DNA of 64,000 nucleotides from Ditylenchus dipsaci (lineage: Eukaryota; Nematoda; Chromadorea; Rhabditida; Anguinidae), in NCBI GenBank assembly GCA_004194705.1, contig SADC01001285.1, positions 434,001 to 498,000 of the forward strand, read 5' to 3'. Shown piece by piece: positions 23,901-34,575 of the stretch (position 1 is the stretch's first letter; each line of letters opens with the position of its first letter). Below the pieces are notes generated by a model that searched no databases, had not been told where the DNA came from, and worked only from the letters and a program-made list of their open reading frames with translations. The translations under genes and the position numbers were made by a program.

Positions 23901-26900
23901 GCAACGAGAATCAGACTCGGGTCAGGGCAACCGACCTAGTACTAGACACAGTGCTCCTAGCCAACAACACCTGTATGCCCCATCTCCAAGTGAGTGAATG
24001 AGAATGGAATGCTGTGGCTAGACTGCCTTATTCGGTATCCTCCCAAAACCACCCCAAAAATTTTTTCTATCTGATCAATCTGAGCAAGGCTCATGATCGA
24101 ATATATATACAAAGGCCCTTTTAGCTCAGTTACAGTGACCAAAACGGGTAGAATACCCTGATGTAAGGTAATTTACCTTGGTCCTTAATGCAGAAGGTCA
24201 ATCTTGGTAAAATAATCTACGGTCAGTTGGTTGAAAAAACATGTTTTTCATCAGGGCTCGGATTTGCCCTGATTTTTTTTACGACCGCCTTCCAAATTGG
24301 CATTGCTTTATCGAAAAAAAGCCATTCAACACATTAAATTGTGTCATGTTACTTGTTTTATTAGATGAGAGTAAACATAACCAGGTTGTTTCATAAATTT
24401 AGGAGGAACCCATTCGAAAAAAACGGTGCGTATACGTTATGTTAACTGCGTTCGGATCCGAACGCAGTTAACATAACGTATAATGCGGCTGTATAATACC
24501 AAGTTTATACGCGCCAATTCAAATTTACTAACTATATTTTGTATCTCTTTGTTGTGGAACACTTCATAGAGTCAGCTTAGACAATTAAGCGGCTGTAAAC
24601 TCCCTCGCGGTAAATTCCCCTTCTGGTTAATTCCCTCTCCGGTAATTTCATCCTCCGGTGAATTCCCCCGGGTAAATTTGCCCGCAAAATTGTTCAAATT
24701 AACATTTTTGTCTTACGAAGAGCTCTTATCATTTAAAATATTTCATAATCTAACGGTAGTTCTACTGGATAATCCATGCACTGACTAAACCAAGTAATCG
24801 TCCATTTAGTGCAAACTTTTTTATGTTTTCAGGTTTGAAAACCTGTTTTCTGAACTAATTAAGGATTCTAAAGAAGTTTGATATTAGTAAAATGCCGTTT
24901 CATAGGTTTTTTTCGAGTTGTCGTAAAATCTCTTAAATTACAGCTAATTATAGTGGTGATCGCTTACTTGGATCAGAAAAAATTTCAAAATTTTTTCTTT
25001 CCTTCAGGCTCCAAAACCTGTTTTCTGAAATAACTCGGGCGTGCTGAAGATGGTTTGATAGTGGTAAAATGCCTTTTGTAAGGTATTTTCGAGTTTTGGT
25101 AAAATCAATTATTTTCCAATACTCAAAAAAATAATACAAAACCTTATTTTACAATTATTATTGAAACATCTTCAGCATTAGTCCAGAAAACAGTTTATGG
25201 AAGTACCGATACCTAGACACTTCTATAATACCTATACACATTCTTGAGGTGTTTCACTTAAACTACCTGAGCATTAAGTACTACTACCAAGGCACTTTCA
25301 CCTGAGTACCGATAGCTAGGTACAAAAACCTGAGCAACACTTGGATACCCTACGGTACACTACTCCAGAACTGGGCTTCGTGCAAGTCCATTTGCAGTTT
25401 TAGCATTATCGAACCGTGTTCAGGACGCAGTACAATTGTTTTTAAAAATTTTCAGCTAAATCCAAAATTTCGGTTTATGGAGGTGGATACCCACTTAGGG
25501 GAGGGGGTTTCAGGATTTTTCCTACCCACCCTGAGGCTAAATGGTCTTAAAAAACGAGTTTTTGACTATTATTCAAGAAAAAATAATGTCTGCTACCACC
25601 AGGATTCGAACCTGTAATCTTAAAACAACAAAGAATACAAAATATGGTTATTAAATTGGCGCGTATAAACTTGGCATTATACGTTATGTTAACTGCGTTC
25701 GGATCCGAAAGCAGTTAACATAACGTCAATACACGAAAAAAAACATGTTTCTGGGCAAGCACCGAATAAGGGAGTTAGCCGATGCTATTGTGACCATCTA
25801 ATTATTATTCAGATAGTCGACCGTCCTCTTCTCGTAACAGCTTAAGGAACTCAGCTCATGCGAACACAGCTAGACTTGTATTCGATGGAGCTAGCACCAA
25901 CCAGCCATACAAAGCAGTTAAAAAAGACATTGGTAAGCAATTTTTTTAAATAGTTGCTTACCAATGTTTACCATCTTTTGAAAAAGACATAATCTGTAAA
26001 AATGGACCAAACTATCGAGAAATCTGGCCATGCCGCAGCTTTTTTCTTTTTTTTTAAATCAATCTTATAGCAAATTTAATGGAGAGTCCAAAACCGTCGA
26101 GACATTTTGTTTTCATGATTAAAACTTCTAGAACGATTCATTTATAGTTTGTGAATTTTGGGTACTCCATTTATGTGATTAGAGTTCATTAAAGAAAAAG
26201 CGTGCTAGAGCCTTTGGAAATTGATATGTCGAAAAACGTGGCCCCAAAAAAGAGTGACTTAAAATAAATGGTTCTCAAAAAAATTCGGTACCTGTCCCGT
26301 TTATAACTCCCCCGAATCACCAAATTTTTGAAAGGTGACCAAAAAAGACGTCTCAAGCCAATTTTTTCTGCTTAACATAATAAAAGAAACATCTGCAAAC
26401 ACTTTCTGATAAAAAAATTAAACTTTTCTTGAAAAAATTGACACTTGTTCCTCAAAACCAGATGGTCTATTTAGGGTATTTTGAACTGAATTTTAATCAA
26501 ATATAAGAAAAAGTTATAAATTATGAACATTTTTTTACTTTCTAGGGTCTACTGCATATAGAAATTGTAGTATGCATACGTATATGTGGGTACTAGTGCC
26601 ATTAGGCTTGTCACCCATATTTGAATTAGTCCCCCTGGTGTGTATTTCAGGCTTAGACAAGTCAGCGTATGTAAGGACGCCCTCAATAATATTTTATTTG
26701 TAAGAAACATGTTTGAGCTCGTCCTAACATACCGCATAACCTCTATCAAGCCCCCGCGAGAGTTATTTTAACACCCCCCCCCCCTCATAAATCTGAAAAA
26801 TTCATTGTCAATCTCATAATTTTAGGGTGAATGATCAAAATCGAAAAAGCGGAATCGGTAGAGCTCGTGGGAGTTAAGAAAACAGATTTGCAAAATATTC

Positions 26901-28818
26901 ACTCTAGGCTGAGATACAATTCTTCAAAGTCAGGGATGGGAGATTAATAAAGGTTATACGGTACGCTGACCAACCCTTGTCTAAGCCTAAAAAATGGTTA
27001 AGCAGTTGAAAAATACCCTGAAAAGACTCTAAAAACACCATCGAGCCTTCAGAATTTAAAGTCAATTTTTTAGAAAAGATCCATTTTTATCGGAAAATGT
27101 TTCCGAATGGGTTGCATTATAGAAACAGTGACACGACACTTGCGGCCCGGAAACTTGCGGCCGACACTTGCGGCCGGCACTTGCGGCCCAACATTTGCAG
27201 CCCGATACTTGGTGATGAAATTTTCGATTCGATTCGTTGGCTTTTCGCCTGAGCCAAGCACTTTTTGAGTGCTAGGTTGAATTAATGGATGGCTCTGGTA
27301 TGCATGCTTTTTCGTGCATCCAGAGTTACTTTCGAGTGATTTGCGTCTAAGGTATGTGGGTGTGCGCATCTCAACTCCAAGCCCCCAAGCCCCTGCGTTC
27401 CCGAAGGGGGCTTGAGAGTTAGAGATGTGCGCACTCACTTACCTTAGACATGATTCCGAGAAGTTCTCTTGATCATAAAATGCAAATAGAGACTCTTTTT
27501 GCCAAGTTCTATGTTGAAAAGCATGGCAAAGCAGCCAAATAAGTTACTTAATACGGAGCCCCTGTATTATGGCTTTCCCTTTGTTGTGTCCTTGGGTGAT
27601 AGCTGAGAGAGAGACGATAGCACACGACTTCTTAATAGCTTTATTCGGACACAAACTGATCTGAACACAGACGTTCAGACCCTTATATACTAACAACACG
27701 TTTGAATCACTACAAGACAAATGGTAATTCAAACACAGTACACAATACCCCTCCCAGTACAACCCCTCAACCATTTTTAAATATCTTTTCTGAATCTTTA
27801 AGTATCGGGCCGCAAATGTCGGCCGCAAGTTTCCGGGCCGCAAGTGTCGTATAACCATAGAAACCCCCCTACGCAGAGTTCTCAGATGGAGGAGATAATC
27901 TCATATTCGTGTTTCTCGACCCCGATTTCATGAGAAAGCTGCGTGTTTTTTTTTCGAAAAATTCGAACCACAGGGGCGCAAGGAGGTTGGGGGCTTGGCG
28001 TTGAGATGCACACACCCACATACCTTAGACGCAAATCACTCGAAAGTGACTCTGGATGCATGAAAAAAAACATGCATACCAGAGTTATTTATGCGGTAGG
28101 CCCCAGTATTCAAAACTATGTTCAACATCTTCTTGTTAGTAATCTCCCCCTCTTCTCCATCTGAGCACTCTGCGTGAGAGGATTCTATACTCAAACCTCC
28201 AAATGTTTCTTTTATCATGTTTCTCAAAAGTCACTTCTCAAAAATTTTGGAGGGGGGCTTGAACGGGACAAGTATCGATTTTCTTATAGAACCAAAAAAT
28301 TTTAAAATTTTTAACCTTTCTAAACATCCCGTTAAATGTTCTACAAGATAGATTGAAAAAAGTAGAAAAAAATCCGACATGGCCAGGTCATGGTCCATTG
28401 GTGTGCGTTAGCGTTTGTGGTCTTAGAAAAGATTTTTATACAGTCAAACCCCGATTCAGTGCGCCCTCGATTTAGTGCGACCCTGAGGTTGATGGACTGG
28501 GTCAAAAATCTTTGAAAGTCTCGAAAGTGCAACCCCGATTTAGTGCGACCACTATTTAGTGCGACTTTTTTTGCGGTCCCAGGGGTCACACTAAACCGGG
28601 GTTTGACTGTACTCGCAGAAATGCAATTAAAGCTAAGGCTGATTCGTCATCCGACGAATTATGTTTTAAATATTATTTCAGATGACAATGACTTGAGATA
28701 CAAAGACCCTGTGGGTGATGCCCCCTACAGACCAACCACCACCAGTCATCCTGCGCTAAATATGGGCGAAATATTTGACAACGACGACATTCTTGAGGAC
28801 GACTTGTTGCCGGAATGA
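14944..28818 (+). CDS. IFT88: Intraflagellar transport protein 88 homolog (IFT88/Polaris)
   Basis: TPR subunit of the IFT-B complex, needed to build cilia. Exons: 14944-15068 (start tentative), 15116-15178, 15431-15683, 15743-15800, 18123-18213, 18264-18388, 18447-18502, 18559-18694, 19606-19818, 20290-20417, 20680-20852, 20917-20953, 20999-21141, 22025-22337, 22391-22506, 23630-23748, 23798-23989, 25813-25932, 28682-28818. Total is about 866 residues (vertebrate IFT88 is about 830). Marker blocks: FNDYDHAYDLE, RPMTAVRAAGYT, AIKYYRMALD, NNIGVT, YRYFPPNIEVIKWLGNYY, RRSGNFQRAL, NNVECLKFLVQLC and an acidic tail ending EDDLLPE. One-base gaps are needed in exons 1, 3 (twice), 6, 8 (twice), 9 and 11. 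The exon 4/5 phase does not match, so an exon or base may be missing there. Confidence 0.95.
16474..17390. repeat. Composite foldback in IFT88 intron 4
   Basis: Ends carry TTTGGGCGCAACTCATTTGG (about 16,486-16,540, several imperfect units) and its reverse complement (about 17,354-17,385). Enclosed are a pogo-like MITE (16,548-16,974) and half of a family B core at 17,187-17,270. With flanking unassigned DNA this makes up most of the 2.3-kb intron. Confidence 0.65.
16548..16974. mobile_element. Pogo-like MITE (427 bp palindrome)
   Basis: Begins CAGTCCAATCTCGATATAAG and ends CTTATATCGAAAGTAAACTG, flanked by TA on each side. The arms of about 200 bp are close to perfect complements around a 14-bp AT loop (16,756-16,769). 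CAGT termini with TA duplications fit the pogo branch of Tc1/mariner. The copy at 32,119-32,560 shares GTGTCGGACCCTAGG and GGGAACGAACTT. Confidence 0.85.
18902..19321 (-). mobile_element. Mariner-type element relic
   Basis: Terminal inverted repeats CAGGGTGTCGCAAAATTACG..., 27 bp, flanked by TA on both sides (18,900-18,901 and 19,322-19,323). On the plus strand, about 19,055-19,120 decodes to CITAEGKHFE, which resembles the CIxxxGxHFE tail of mariner transposases. Only 420 bp, so most of the transposase is gone. Strand is uncertain because the tail reads plus. Lies in IFT88 intron 8. Confidence 0.75.
19322..19545. repeat. Foldback element, family D, adjacent to the mariner relic
   Basis: GTCCTGGATCTAAGC followed by TTTCTAATGAGTTATTAG on the left; AATAATTCATGAAAACGC and TAAGATCCAGGC on the right. 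Same core and architecture as 10,600-11,040. In IFT88 intron 8. Confidence 0.7.
21220..21550. repeat. Foldback element, family D, in IFT88 intron 13
   Basis: CATGTAGCTCTGAACCCTGG then CTTTCTAATTACTTT pairs with AAAGTTTAAATAGTTTATTA and GAAAGCTAACAGGGG. The ends contain CGCCTTCTAATTCAA. Confidence 0.65.
22690..22965. repeat. Foldback element, family D, in IFT88 intron 15
   Basis: GCATTCAGCCCTGGATTT followed by TTTCTAACGAGGTATC pairs with GATAGCTGGCTAGAAAGC and TTTCTACATGC. Confidence 0.65.
23355..23570. mobile_element. hAT-type MITE, 216 bp, in IFT88 intron 15
   Basis: Terminal inverted repeat TA(A/G)(T/G)GTTGTCGA followed by TCGAGGCCTCGA-type internal palindromes. Flanked by a perfect 8-bp duplication, ATTGTGTG (23,347-23,354 and 23,571-23,578), the hallmark of hAT insertion. 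Same terminus family as the element at 41,925-42,642. Confidence 0.9.
24595..24690. repeat. Minisatellite, units like CGGTAAATTCCC
   Basis: Five imperfect units of about 16-17 bp (GGTAAATTCCCC, GGTTAATTCCC, GGTAATTTCATC, GGTGAATTCCC, GGTAAATTTGCC) with two-base changes between units. Confidence 0.7.
24795..25205. repeat. Foldback family A, two left halves and one right half
   Basis: CCTGTTTTCTGAACTAATT (24,850) and CCTGTTTTCTGAAATAACTC (25,016) are two left arms. CATCTTCAGCATTAGTCC at about 25,168 is a right arm. A duplication or nested insertion of the same family. Confidence 0.65.
25933..26745. other. IFT88 last intron, first part
   Basis: Unassigned AT-rich sequence, except that 26,640-26,735 carries family G ends (GGCTTAGACAAGTCAGCG and CGTCCTAACATACCG). 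No exon seen. Confidence 0.45.
26750..26965. mobile_element. MITE, CCGTA family, diverged copy
   Basis: The interior has GGAATCGGTAGAGCTCGTGG and GAGTTAAGAAAACAGATTTG, matching 2,345-2,577. The right end reads GGTTATACGG; the left end is decayed (TAACCTCTATCAAGCC). Confidence 0.6.
27128..27850. repeat. Foldback with terminal arrays of CACTTGCGGCC, in the last IFT88 intron
   Basis: Left array (27,128-27,215) has five units of ACTTGCGGCC with small variants. The right array (27,797-27,850) carries the reverse complement (GGCCGCAAGT). The interior holds a complete family B core (27,340-27,455), where TCTAAGGTATGTGGGTGTGC pairs with GCGCACTCACTTACCTTAGA. Confidence 0.8.
27868..28185. repeat. Inverted repeat enclosing a half family B core
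   Basis: ACGCAGAGTTCTCAGATGG (27,870) pairs with CCATCTGAGCACTCTGCGT (28,156-28,174). Between them is half of a family B core with CACACCCACATACCTTAGAC. Confidence 0.7.
28441..28609. mobile_element. Pogo-like MITE, 169 bp
   Basis: CAGTCAAACCCCGATTCAG to CGGGGTTTGACTG, flanked by TA (28,439-28,440 and 28,610-28,611). Internal repeats of GATTTAGTGCGACC. It sits about 70 bp before the last exon of IFT88. Confidence 0.85.
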
Positions 28819-31085
28819 ATAATGTATGAGAGAGAAAAAAGAAATATATTTCATAATATTATTTGCTAAAATCTTATAAGAGCATTTGCAACAGTAAAGA
28901 CTCATAGACTACTTATATAGGTACTTATCCCGTTTACCAAGCCGCAACCCCCCCCCCCGCTCCTTCCAAAATTTTCAAAAAGTGATACAAAAACACGTCC
29001 TAAGATACTTTTTTGCTGAGTACAATACCAGGAACATTGTGAACAGTTTCTAATTTGAAAGTTAAAATTTATTTTAAAAAATTTGATTTAAGTCATGGAG
29101 GCCAGATGGTCTTTTAGGATATTTTAAGGCAGGGCTGCCATCTCAAAATTAAAAAAAAGGACGTTTGGTCAAAAAGAGGAATTGGAAGAAAAAAGTCCAT
29201 TTTATCTAGTGCTTATTGCCATTTTGAAGCGAAAAAAAAGATTTAGACTAAAACTTCGAAAATAAAAAAAGATTTGGGGTCTCAAAAAAGGACATATATT
29301 TTTAAAAGGACATATGGCAGCCCTGTTTTAAGGTCATTTTTGACACAGTTTCAGTTATATATAGGAGAAAAAATAACCTTCGAATTTTTTTTACCTAGTA
29401 GCACATCCATGGGTGGATACAGTGCCGTTTGGCTTATTACCCCTGTTTGACTTGGTCCCCCTGGTGTGTATTTTAGGCTTTAGGCTTAGGCAAGGGTAGG
29501 TCAGCGTATGTTAGGACGGACTGAAACATGTTTTTCTTACTTTTTTGAAATCCAAGAAACCTTCCTAAGTCCATCCTAACGTACGCTGGCCTACCCTTGC
29601 CTAAGCTCAAGCCTAAAAATGAAAAAATAATTGAAAATGAGCCTAAAATGACGCTAAAAGACCCCAAAAGACTTCATGACTTTAAGTCAAAAAATTTTCA
29701 TATAAATTTTAATTTTTAAGAGCGATTTTCGTAAAATTGAATCTAAAGATGCCGATAGGGATTTTTTAGGCATGCCAAATTATTACACCAATACCCTATT
29801 CACAGTACGCTGAACATGATGGCACTTATCGCTTTTATGATTTCCTCACATGGCTGCAATGGCTGTGATTATGGTGTCTTGTCTGCCCATTCGCTGAAAG
29901 TGCTTCACGTGAGATTCGCCCTTCATTGTGATATAATTTGATTGTGACACTTGTAATGAGCACAAAAAATTGCTTTTATTTTTGACTAAAATCGATACTT
30001 GCAGTTGATCCGGACAGATAACGATATAAGATTTTATTTATTTTATTATATTTTTAAGGGTTGAAAAATAGACGGGAATACCCCTTTAACACAGTATGAA
30101 CGATAGTTATTATAGCGGTGCTGAAATGTCGTAGGTGGTGAAATGTCGCGGCGGTGGAATGTCGTATACCCCCAGCCTAGTTCATCAATCCTCTCAAAAA
30201 AAGGATAAACAAAGTCTCATCTGTGATCTAACAATTGTATCTGATGCAGTTAAGCTCTATAACGTCATTTTTTTTGAAAAATTTTCTGAAATTTCGCGTT
30301 TTCATGCTGGTCATTTTGCTATATTGCACTCTCAATTTTCTTTGGCTCCCCTCATACTCCCGCGCAACACAAGTTGCACGACAAAATTTCATAGGGTCCT
30401 ACAGGAACAATTTTTATTTTCGGTCGCAGACATCTTATACTCAAAATGAGGGCTAGAATCTAGCAAATATTTTAAATATTTTGGCGGGGACAACTGTTGC
30501 CTTAGGCGAGAATTTTGTTCGAAAAAGTGTCAAAAAATAAGTTTCTTATCGTTTTAAGCATACAAAAATTACTTAGGAGTCGTTTAAACATTATTTTCAA
30601 AATAGCGAAAAATGCGTGGCCCCTTCACGAAAAATTTGCCGGGGAGATGGCATGTGGCATGCATCCCATCCCCAACTGGCCACCCATGATGTTTTTGACA
30701 AATGAAGTGCATCATTTACCAATTTTATAAGGATGGAAATTAGCTAATTTTAATTAGCGGGCGAGCGTAGTGACTGGGCAGAATTACTTCTACCCCAGTG
30801 AGTAGTAGCCTCGACCAGTGCCAGTATTTTAAAAATCGCCCTTCGAACAGAGAGCGCCTGACTACTATGAAGAATGCGGTAACCAAATACAACTTTATTT
30901 GTAACATACATAATATACACATGCAAGACTAACAACCACTGTAATATCGAATAAGTTCTTGAAAGGCCTTCTTCAGCGCAACATTCGGAAAACGTTGGAG
31001 CTTCATTCCGACAATTTTTCTTAACGAAAGGCACTTTTTGTTGACTAATGGGTGAGATAGTATTGAAACAGCCGTGTTCACCTAA
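28819..31085. other. Intergenic DNA downstream of IFT88
   Basis: No gene recognised. Contents: poly-C run near 28,950; family G element at about 29,455-29,625; three units of GGTGGTGAAATGTCGC-like sequence at 30,116-30,170; otherwise AT-rich. 28,225-28,275 and 28,925-28,980 form a loose inverted pair around the last IFT88 exon. Confidence 0.45.
29455..29625. repeat. Foldback element, family G
   Basis: GGCTTAGGCAAGGGTAGGTC followed by AGCGTATGTTAGGACG pairs with CGTACGCTGGCC and TACCCTTGCCTAAGC. Other copies at 60,888-61,015, ends at 26,640-26,735 and 8,930-9,010. Confidence 0.8.
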
Positions 31086-31089
31086 ATTT

Positions 31090-33852
31090 AAAGCATTATA
31101 GAGTCTACCGTTGTAGCAAACAAATAAAAGTGAACCTCGGTTGGACAGTTGTAAGAAACTTGTTCTAACGACGCTTCACTTATAATTTTTCCGCTGACCA
31201 GGCCAGGAAGGTGACAGGTACTTATCCAACGCCACCCACTTGTGTCGAGAACTCCAGACGAAACCATACGTGATGGAAATAGTTTCGAATGCATCTATGA
31301 AACTCCGCACGAACATTGCTTAATGAGTATAGTAGAAGCAGTCGAAAATAGAAATCAAGGGAGAAGGCAAAGTGTGGCTTAAGTTTGATTTAATAACAAG
31401 CAATTTAGAGCACAATAGAGAACTTACCTCGCATACGCATGGACAACAAAAAATAGCAGCTGTCACCACACGGCTAGCGAACAAAGTAGTACGTAGCAGA
31501 CGAGAAGATTCAGAATATAGAGTGGCTTCAATGAGTGTCTGGAAGTCTTCATCAAACGGCCATGAACTGAAAATTAAACAGATTATACCATTCTACTTCC
31601 TCGTTGACTATGCGCAATTGGAAAAAATGGGGAATTTCCCCGCAAGTACGCAGGAAAGCCAGTCTTGTAGCAAGGAGCAGCAGATTGAATAGTGAAGTCG
31701 CGAGAACTGTTTGAAAAAGTAGCTAATGGCAAGATGTTTAAAAGAATACGACATACTTAAAAGAGTAACGAAGCAAGTCTGTCTAGGCCATTCATTATAT
31801 TTTCAAGATGTTGTGCTTCGGCAAAAGTTCTGATCGTGACGCATCATCGAGAACAAGAAGAACAAATCCCCAGGCGCTTCATCCGAAAACAAGACTTTTT
31901 ACCATATAAGTGATGGAGAGGAGCAACATCTGCAAAAGCATCCTGAAAAATTTTCCTGAGAAAAGAAGTAGATCGGAATATTTAGCGCCCACTGGGAAAA
32001 CATTTGCTTTAGCGGATTCTTAGAAAACCGGAAGATGTGCTCTAAGCTATTTACAATCAAAGAAAAGTTGATAAAAGAGTAATACTTAAATCTAGTAGCA
32101 AAATATTTTTTTCTAGTACAGTCGACTATCTATATAACATAACTCAAGGGACCGAGCAAGTTACCGGATTCTACATCTTTTCACACGGTCATTTCAAGCT
32201 TTTGCCAGTTCTGCTTTGACAGTCTGGTCCCAAACACTGCAAGGATTCCGATTTCGCCAATCATTTTTAGGAATCCGAAAAAATTTTCTTTAAAAAATAA
32301 AAACTTGGTGAAAAAATAGGATTTTTGTTAAGTCGAGTTATGTTATATGGGGTTTTTGCTTTTTTAGACCAAAATATTACAGGTTTCTAAAAAACGATCG
32401 GCAAAATCGGAATCCTTATGATATTTGGGACCAGGCTGTAAAAACAGAAGTGCAAAAGACCTCAAAGATCAGGTTAAAAAAGTGTCGGACCCTAGGTGGG
32501 AACGAACTTCTGACCCTAAAATTATGTTATGTAGAGTTATGTTATATAGAGAGTCGATTGTACCAAAATTTAACATGCATAGAAAAACTCTTTACAGAGT
32601 AAGATATTTTTTTCCTTGACACATGAACGCGTAGCCCTGAATCTCAGCTTTCTAACTAGACTTTAATTTCCTGTAAAAAATTTCAAAGATTTGAAGATTT
32701 TGAGCTTTGTATGAAGTAATTTTTCAACTAGGTTTCTCTATTCAGACCCCTAAATGTCCAACATTTTTAAAATATTTTACTGAAAAAAGATATCTTGTTG
32801 AATAGCTGAGATTCAGAGCTACACGATAGTTGAAAAAATTTCAAAAGTGTAACTACAAAGTGAGAGAGAAAAAGAGAAAAGTTCAAAAAAAATAAAATTT
32901 GGCACCCAGAATCAAAAACTTTGGTACTAGAAAAAAGTAGCACTCCGAAATAATCATCCAGACTTACCTGCTTTATTTGAAATAGCACAATAATCAGAAC
33001 CGTAGTCAAGACATAATCCCATGAAAAAGTTAAATCCAGTATCATTGAAATAAAAAGCGCGGTATCCCAAACACTCGGCTCTGCGCTGGCGATGGTCTAT
33101 CTAAAACTTTCATGAAAAAATTTAAAAAGACTGTGACGAAAAAATTCAACAGAAAGGACTCGCTGTCGAAGTGTTCTTAATCCAGGAAACTTATCCAAGT
33201 AGACGACAGCATTGTCATTCAAGGAATAGAAGCCGACCAAGCGGGAATAGGGATCATTAGGAGACACTTCGCTAAGGTCATCGGTGTCCAAATTGTAATG
33301 TTCACCCAGAAGCAAATCTATGACACACGTGTGAAAAGAGGCATCAGCAATGGAATCACTACTCACAGAGAGCTTTAAAATATAAATGAAGAATTCGTAA
33401 TGACAGGAGGAAAAATAAATCACCCTGCCCGGTGCCTGCATGATCAAAAACCTTCCCCTTGGAGAGAGGCAAAATTCTGAGTAACCACCATTGACGTAAA
33501 AATTGAATAGCTGAATACTTTGTAGACCTAAAGTTGAAAAAAATTAACAGCAATCACAAAGGAAAAATATACGAACTAACTTCATCCTCGTGGAAGTCAC
33601 CAACACCATCCAGCCATTTCATGTTGCGGTAATTGACAATCTTCTTGAATTTCGCACGAATGATCAGGAGTTTGCGTATCCAAAGAAAAGGCCAGAAAGT
33701 AGAAAATTCCGAACACGAAACCAATTCAACTTCTGCTCAAGTTGGTCTAAGAAGGAATCCTTTTGATCCATCCATCTGTTCCACTTCTGTAGCAAATAAT
33801 CCCAGTTCAGCCAAGCTTGTTGCAGCTTCCTCGATAATTGATTCATAATATT
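31090..33852 (-). CDS. Probable multi-exon gene of unknown function
   Basis: Not recognised. Candidate exons on the minus strand: 33,581-33,852, 33,424-33,527, about 33,157-33,372, 32,968-33,100, 31,428-31,566 and about 31,180-31,294. Most are bounded by plausible GT and AG sites. Readable blocks include SIIEEAATSLAELGLFATEV, KDSFLDQLEQKL, VNYRNMKWLDGVGDFHEDE, QLFNFYVNGGYSEFC, NDPYSRLVGFYSLNDNAVVY, FNDTGFNFFMGLCLDYGSDY and FDEDFQTLIEATLYSES. A diverged copy of the first two exons at 12,330-12,660 shows conservative changes, so this reading was once under selection. The first exon needs frame corrections. The 32-33 kb intron holds a pogo-like MITE and a family D foldback. Linking the last two exons to this gene is inference. 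Confidence 0.45.
31700..32118. other. No gene seen
   Basis: About 400 bp, probably within an intron of the minus-strand gene proposed above. No arms or arrays recognised. Confidence 0.35.
32119..32560. mobile_element. Pogo-like MITE, 442 bp
   Basis: CAGTCGACTATCTATATAAC to GTTATATAGAGAGTCGATTG with TA on both flanks. The arms pair over most of their length (TTGGGACCAGGCTG with CAGTCTGGTCCCAA). Shares GTGTCGGACCCTAGG and GGGAACGAACTT with 16,548-16,974. Confidence 0.85.
32605..32845. repeat. Foldback element, family D
   Basis: CGTAGCCCTGAATCTCAGC followed by TTTCTAACTAGACT pairs with TTGAATAGCTGAGATTCAGA and GCTACACGATAG. Confidence 0.75.
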
Positions 33853-34129
33853 CTAAAGTGATAAAATAAAAGGGTGTTGACGATTCGCAAAAAAATTACT
33901 TCTAAAATTTAGCCAATTATTGCTTTACACGCTTCACTAAACTTAGCGTGACCATCACACGGAAGATTACGCTTTTTAAAAATAAGGTGGCACAGACCCC
34001 CGAAAATGAGAAATTTTATATTTTCAAATGCTCGACATTATTTTTTTATGCTTTTCTAAGCGTCAAATATATCATTCAATGCAGAAATTTCAGAGCTTTC
34101 TTTCTGTAATGTAAGATTTAACAACGTTG
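33853..34129. other. No gene seen
   Basis: AT-rich, probably upstream of the minus-strand gene. No recognised repeat. Confidence 0.35.
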
Positions 34130-34345
34130 TCGTAGATGGTAATGGCCCTTTAACACGGGAAAGGCGAAACGTATTAAACTATGCGTCTTGTGCAGAGTTT
34201 CACGCTAAACACGATGGTGTGAAAATTTTCGGAAAGAGAGGGACTGGAAGGGGTAAAACAGCTTCCGAAAATAGGTGATTTTCACCTATTCCACCCACCT
34301 GGAATTCGAGCAAAATATGGTGTTACTCGCTCAAATTAATACGCC
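34130..34345. repeat. Repeat with an inverted partner at 40,130-40,345
   Basis: TAACACGGGAAAGGCG, GGTGATTTTCACCTATTCCA and CACCTGGAATTCGAGCAAAA recur in reverse complement at 40,130-40,345, including the GTGTTCAGCGTGG-type segment. The two copies flank the whole 34-40 kb repeat block. Confidence 0.75.
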
Positions 34346-34404
34346 ACCTAGGTCTGTGACATCTCAAAATACAGGGCGTGATCAAGGCTATCTATTGGAC
34401 TGAC

Positions 34405-34575
34405 ATTCGACTCGCTACAACTTGTGACTCGCTACAGCGACTCGCTACACTTGCGACTCGCTACAATTGTGACTCGCTACAGCGACTCGCTACACTTGCG
34501 ACTCACTACAATTGTGACTCGCTACACTTGCGACTCGCTACAATTGTGACTCGCTACAGCAACTCGCTACAGCGG
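34405..34575. repeat. Minisatellite, units of GACTCGCTACA plus a variable tail
   Basis: Eleven or so units of CGACTCGCTACA alternating with tails AATTGT, GCGA and CTTG. No inverted partner seen for this array. Confidence 0.85.

Larger units (their letters stand above)
24431..25730. repeat. Foldback with a 52-bp perfect palindrome at one end and a near copy at the other
   Basis: At 24,431-24,482 a perfect palindrome is centred on GGATCC, with arms reading TATACGTTATGTTAACTGCG then TTC. At about 25,678-25,727 the same palindrome recurs with one arm base changed. Just inside, CAAGTTTATACGCGCCAATT (24,502-) pairs with AATTGGCGCGTATAAACTTG (about 25,653-25,672). The interior holds a minisatellite (24,595-24,690) and family A halves. 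A B-box-like AGGATTCGAACCTG is at about 25,601. In IFT88 intron 17. Confidence 0.85.
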
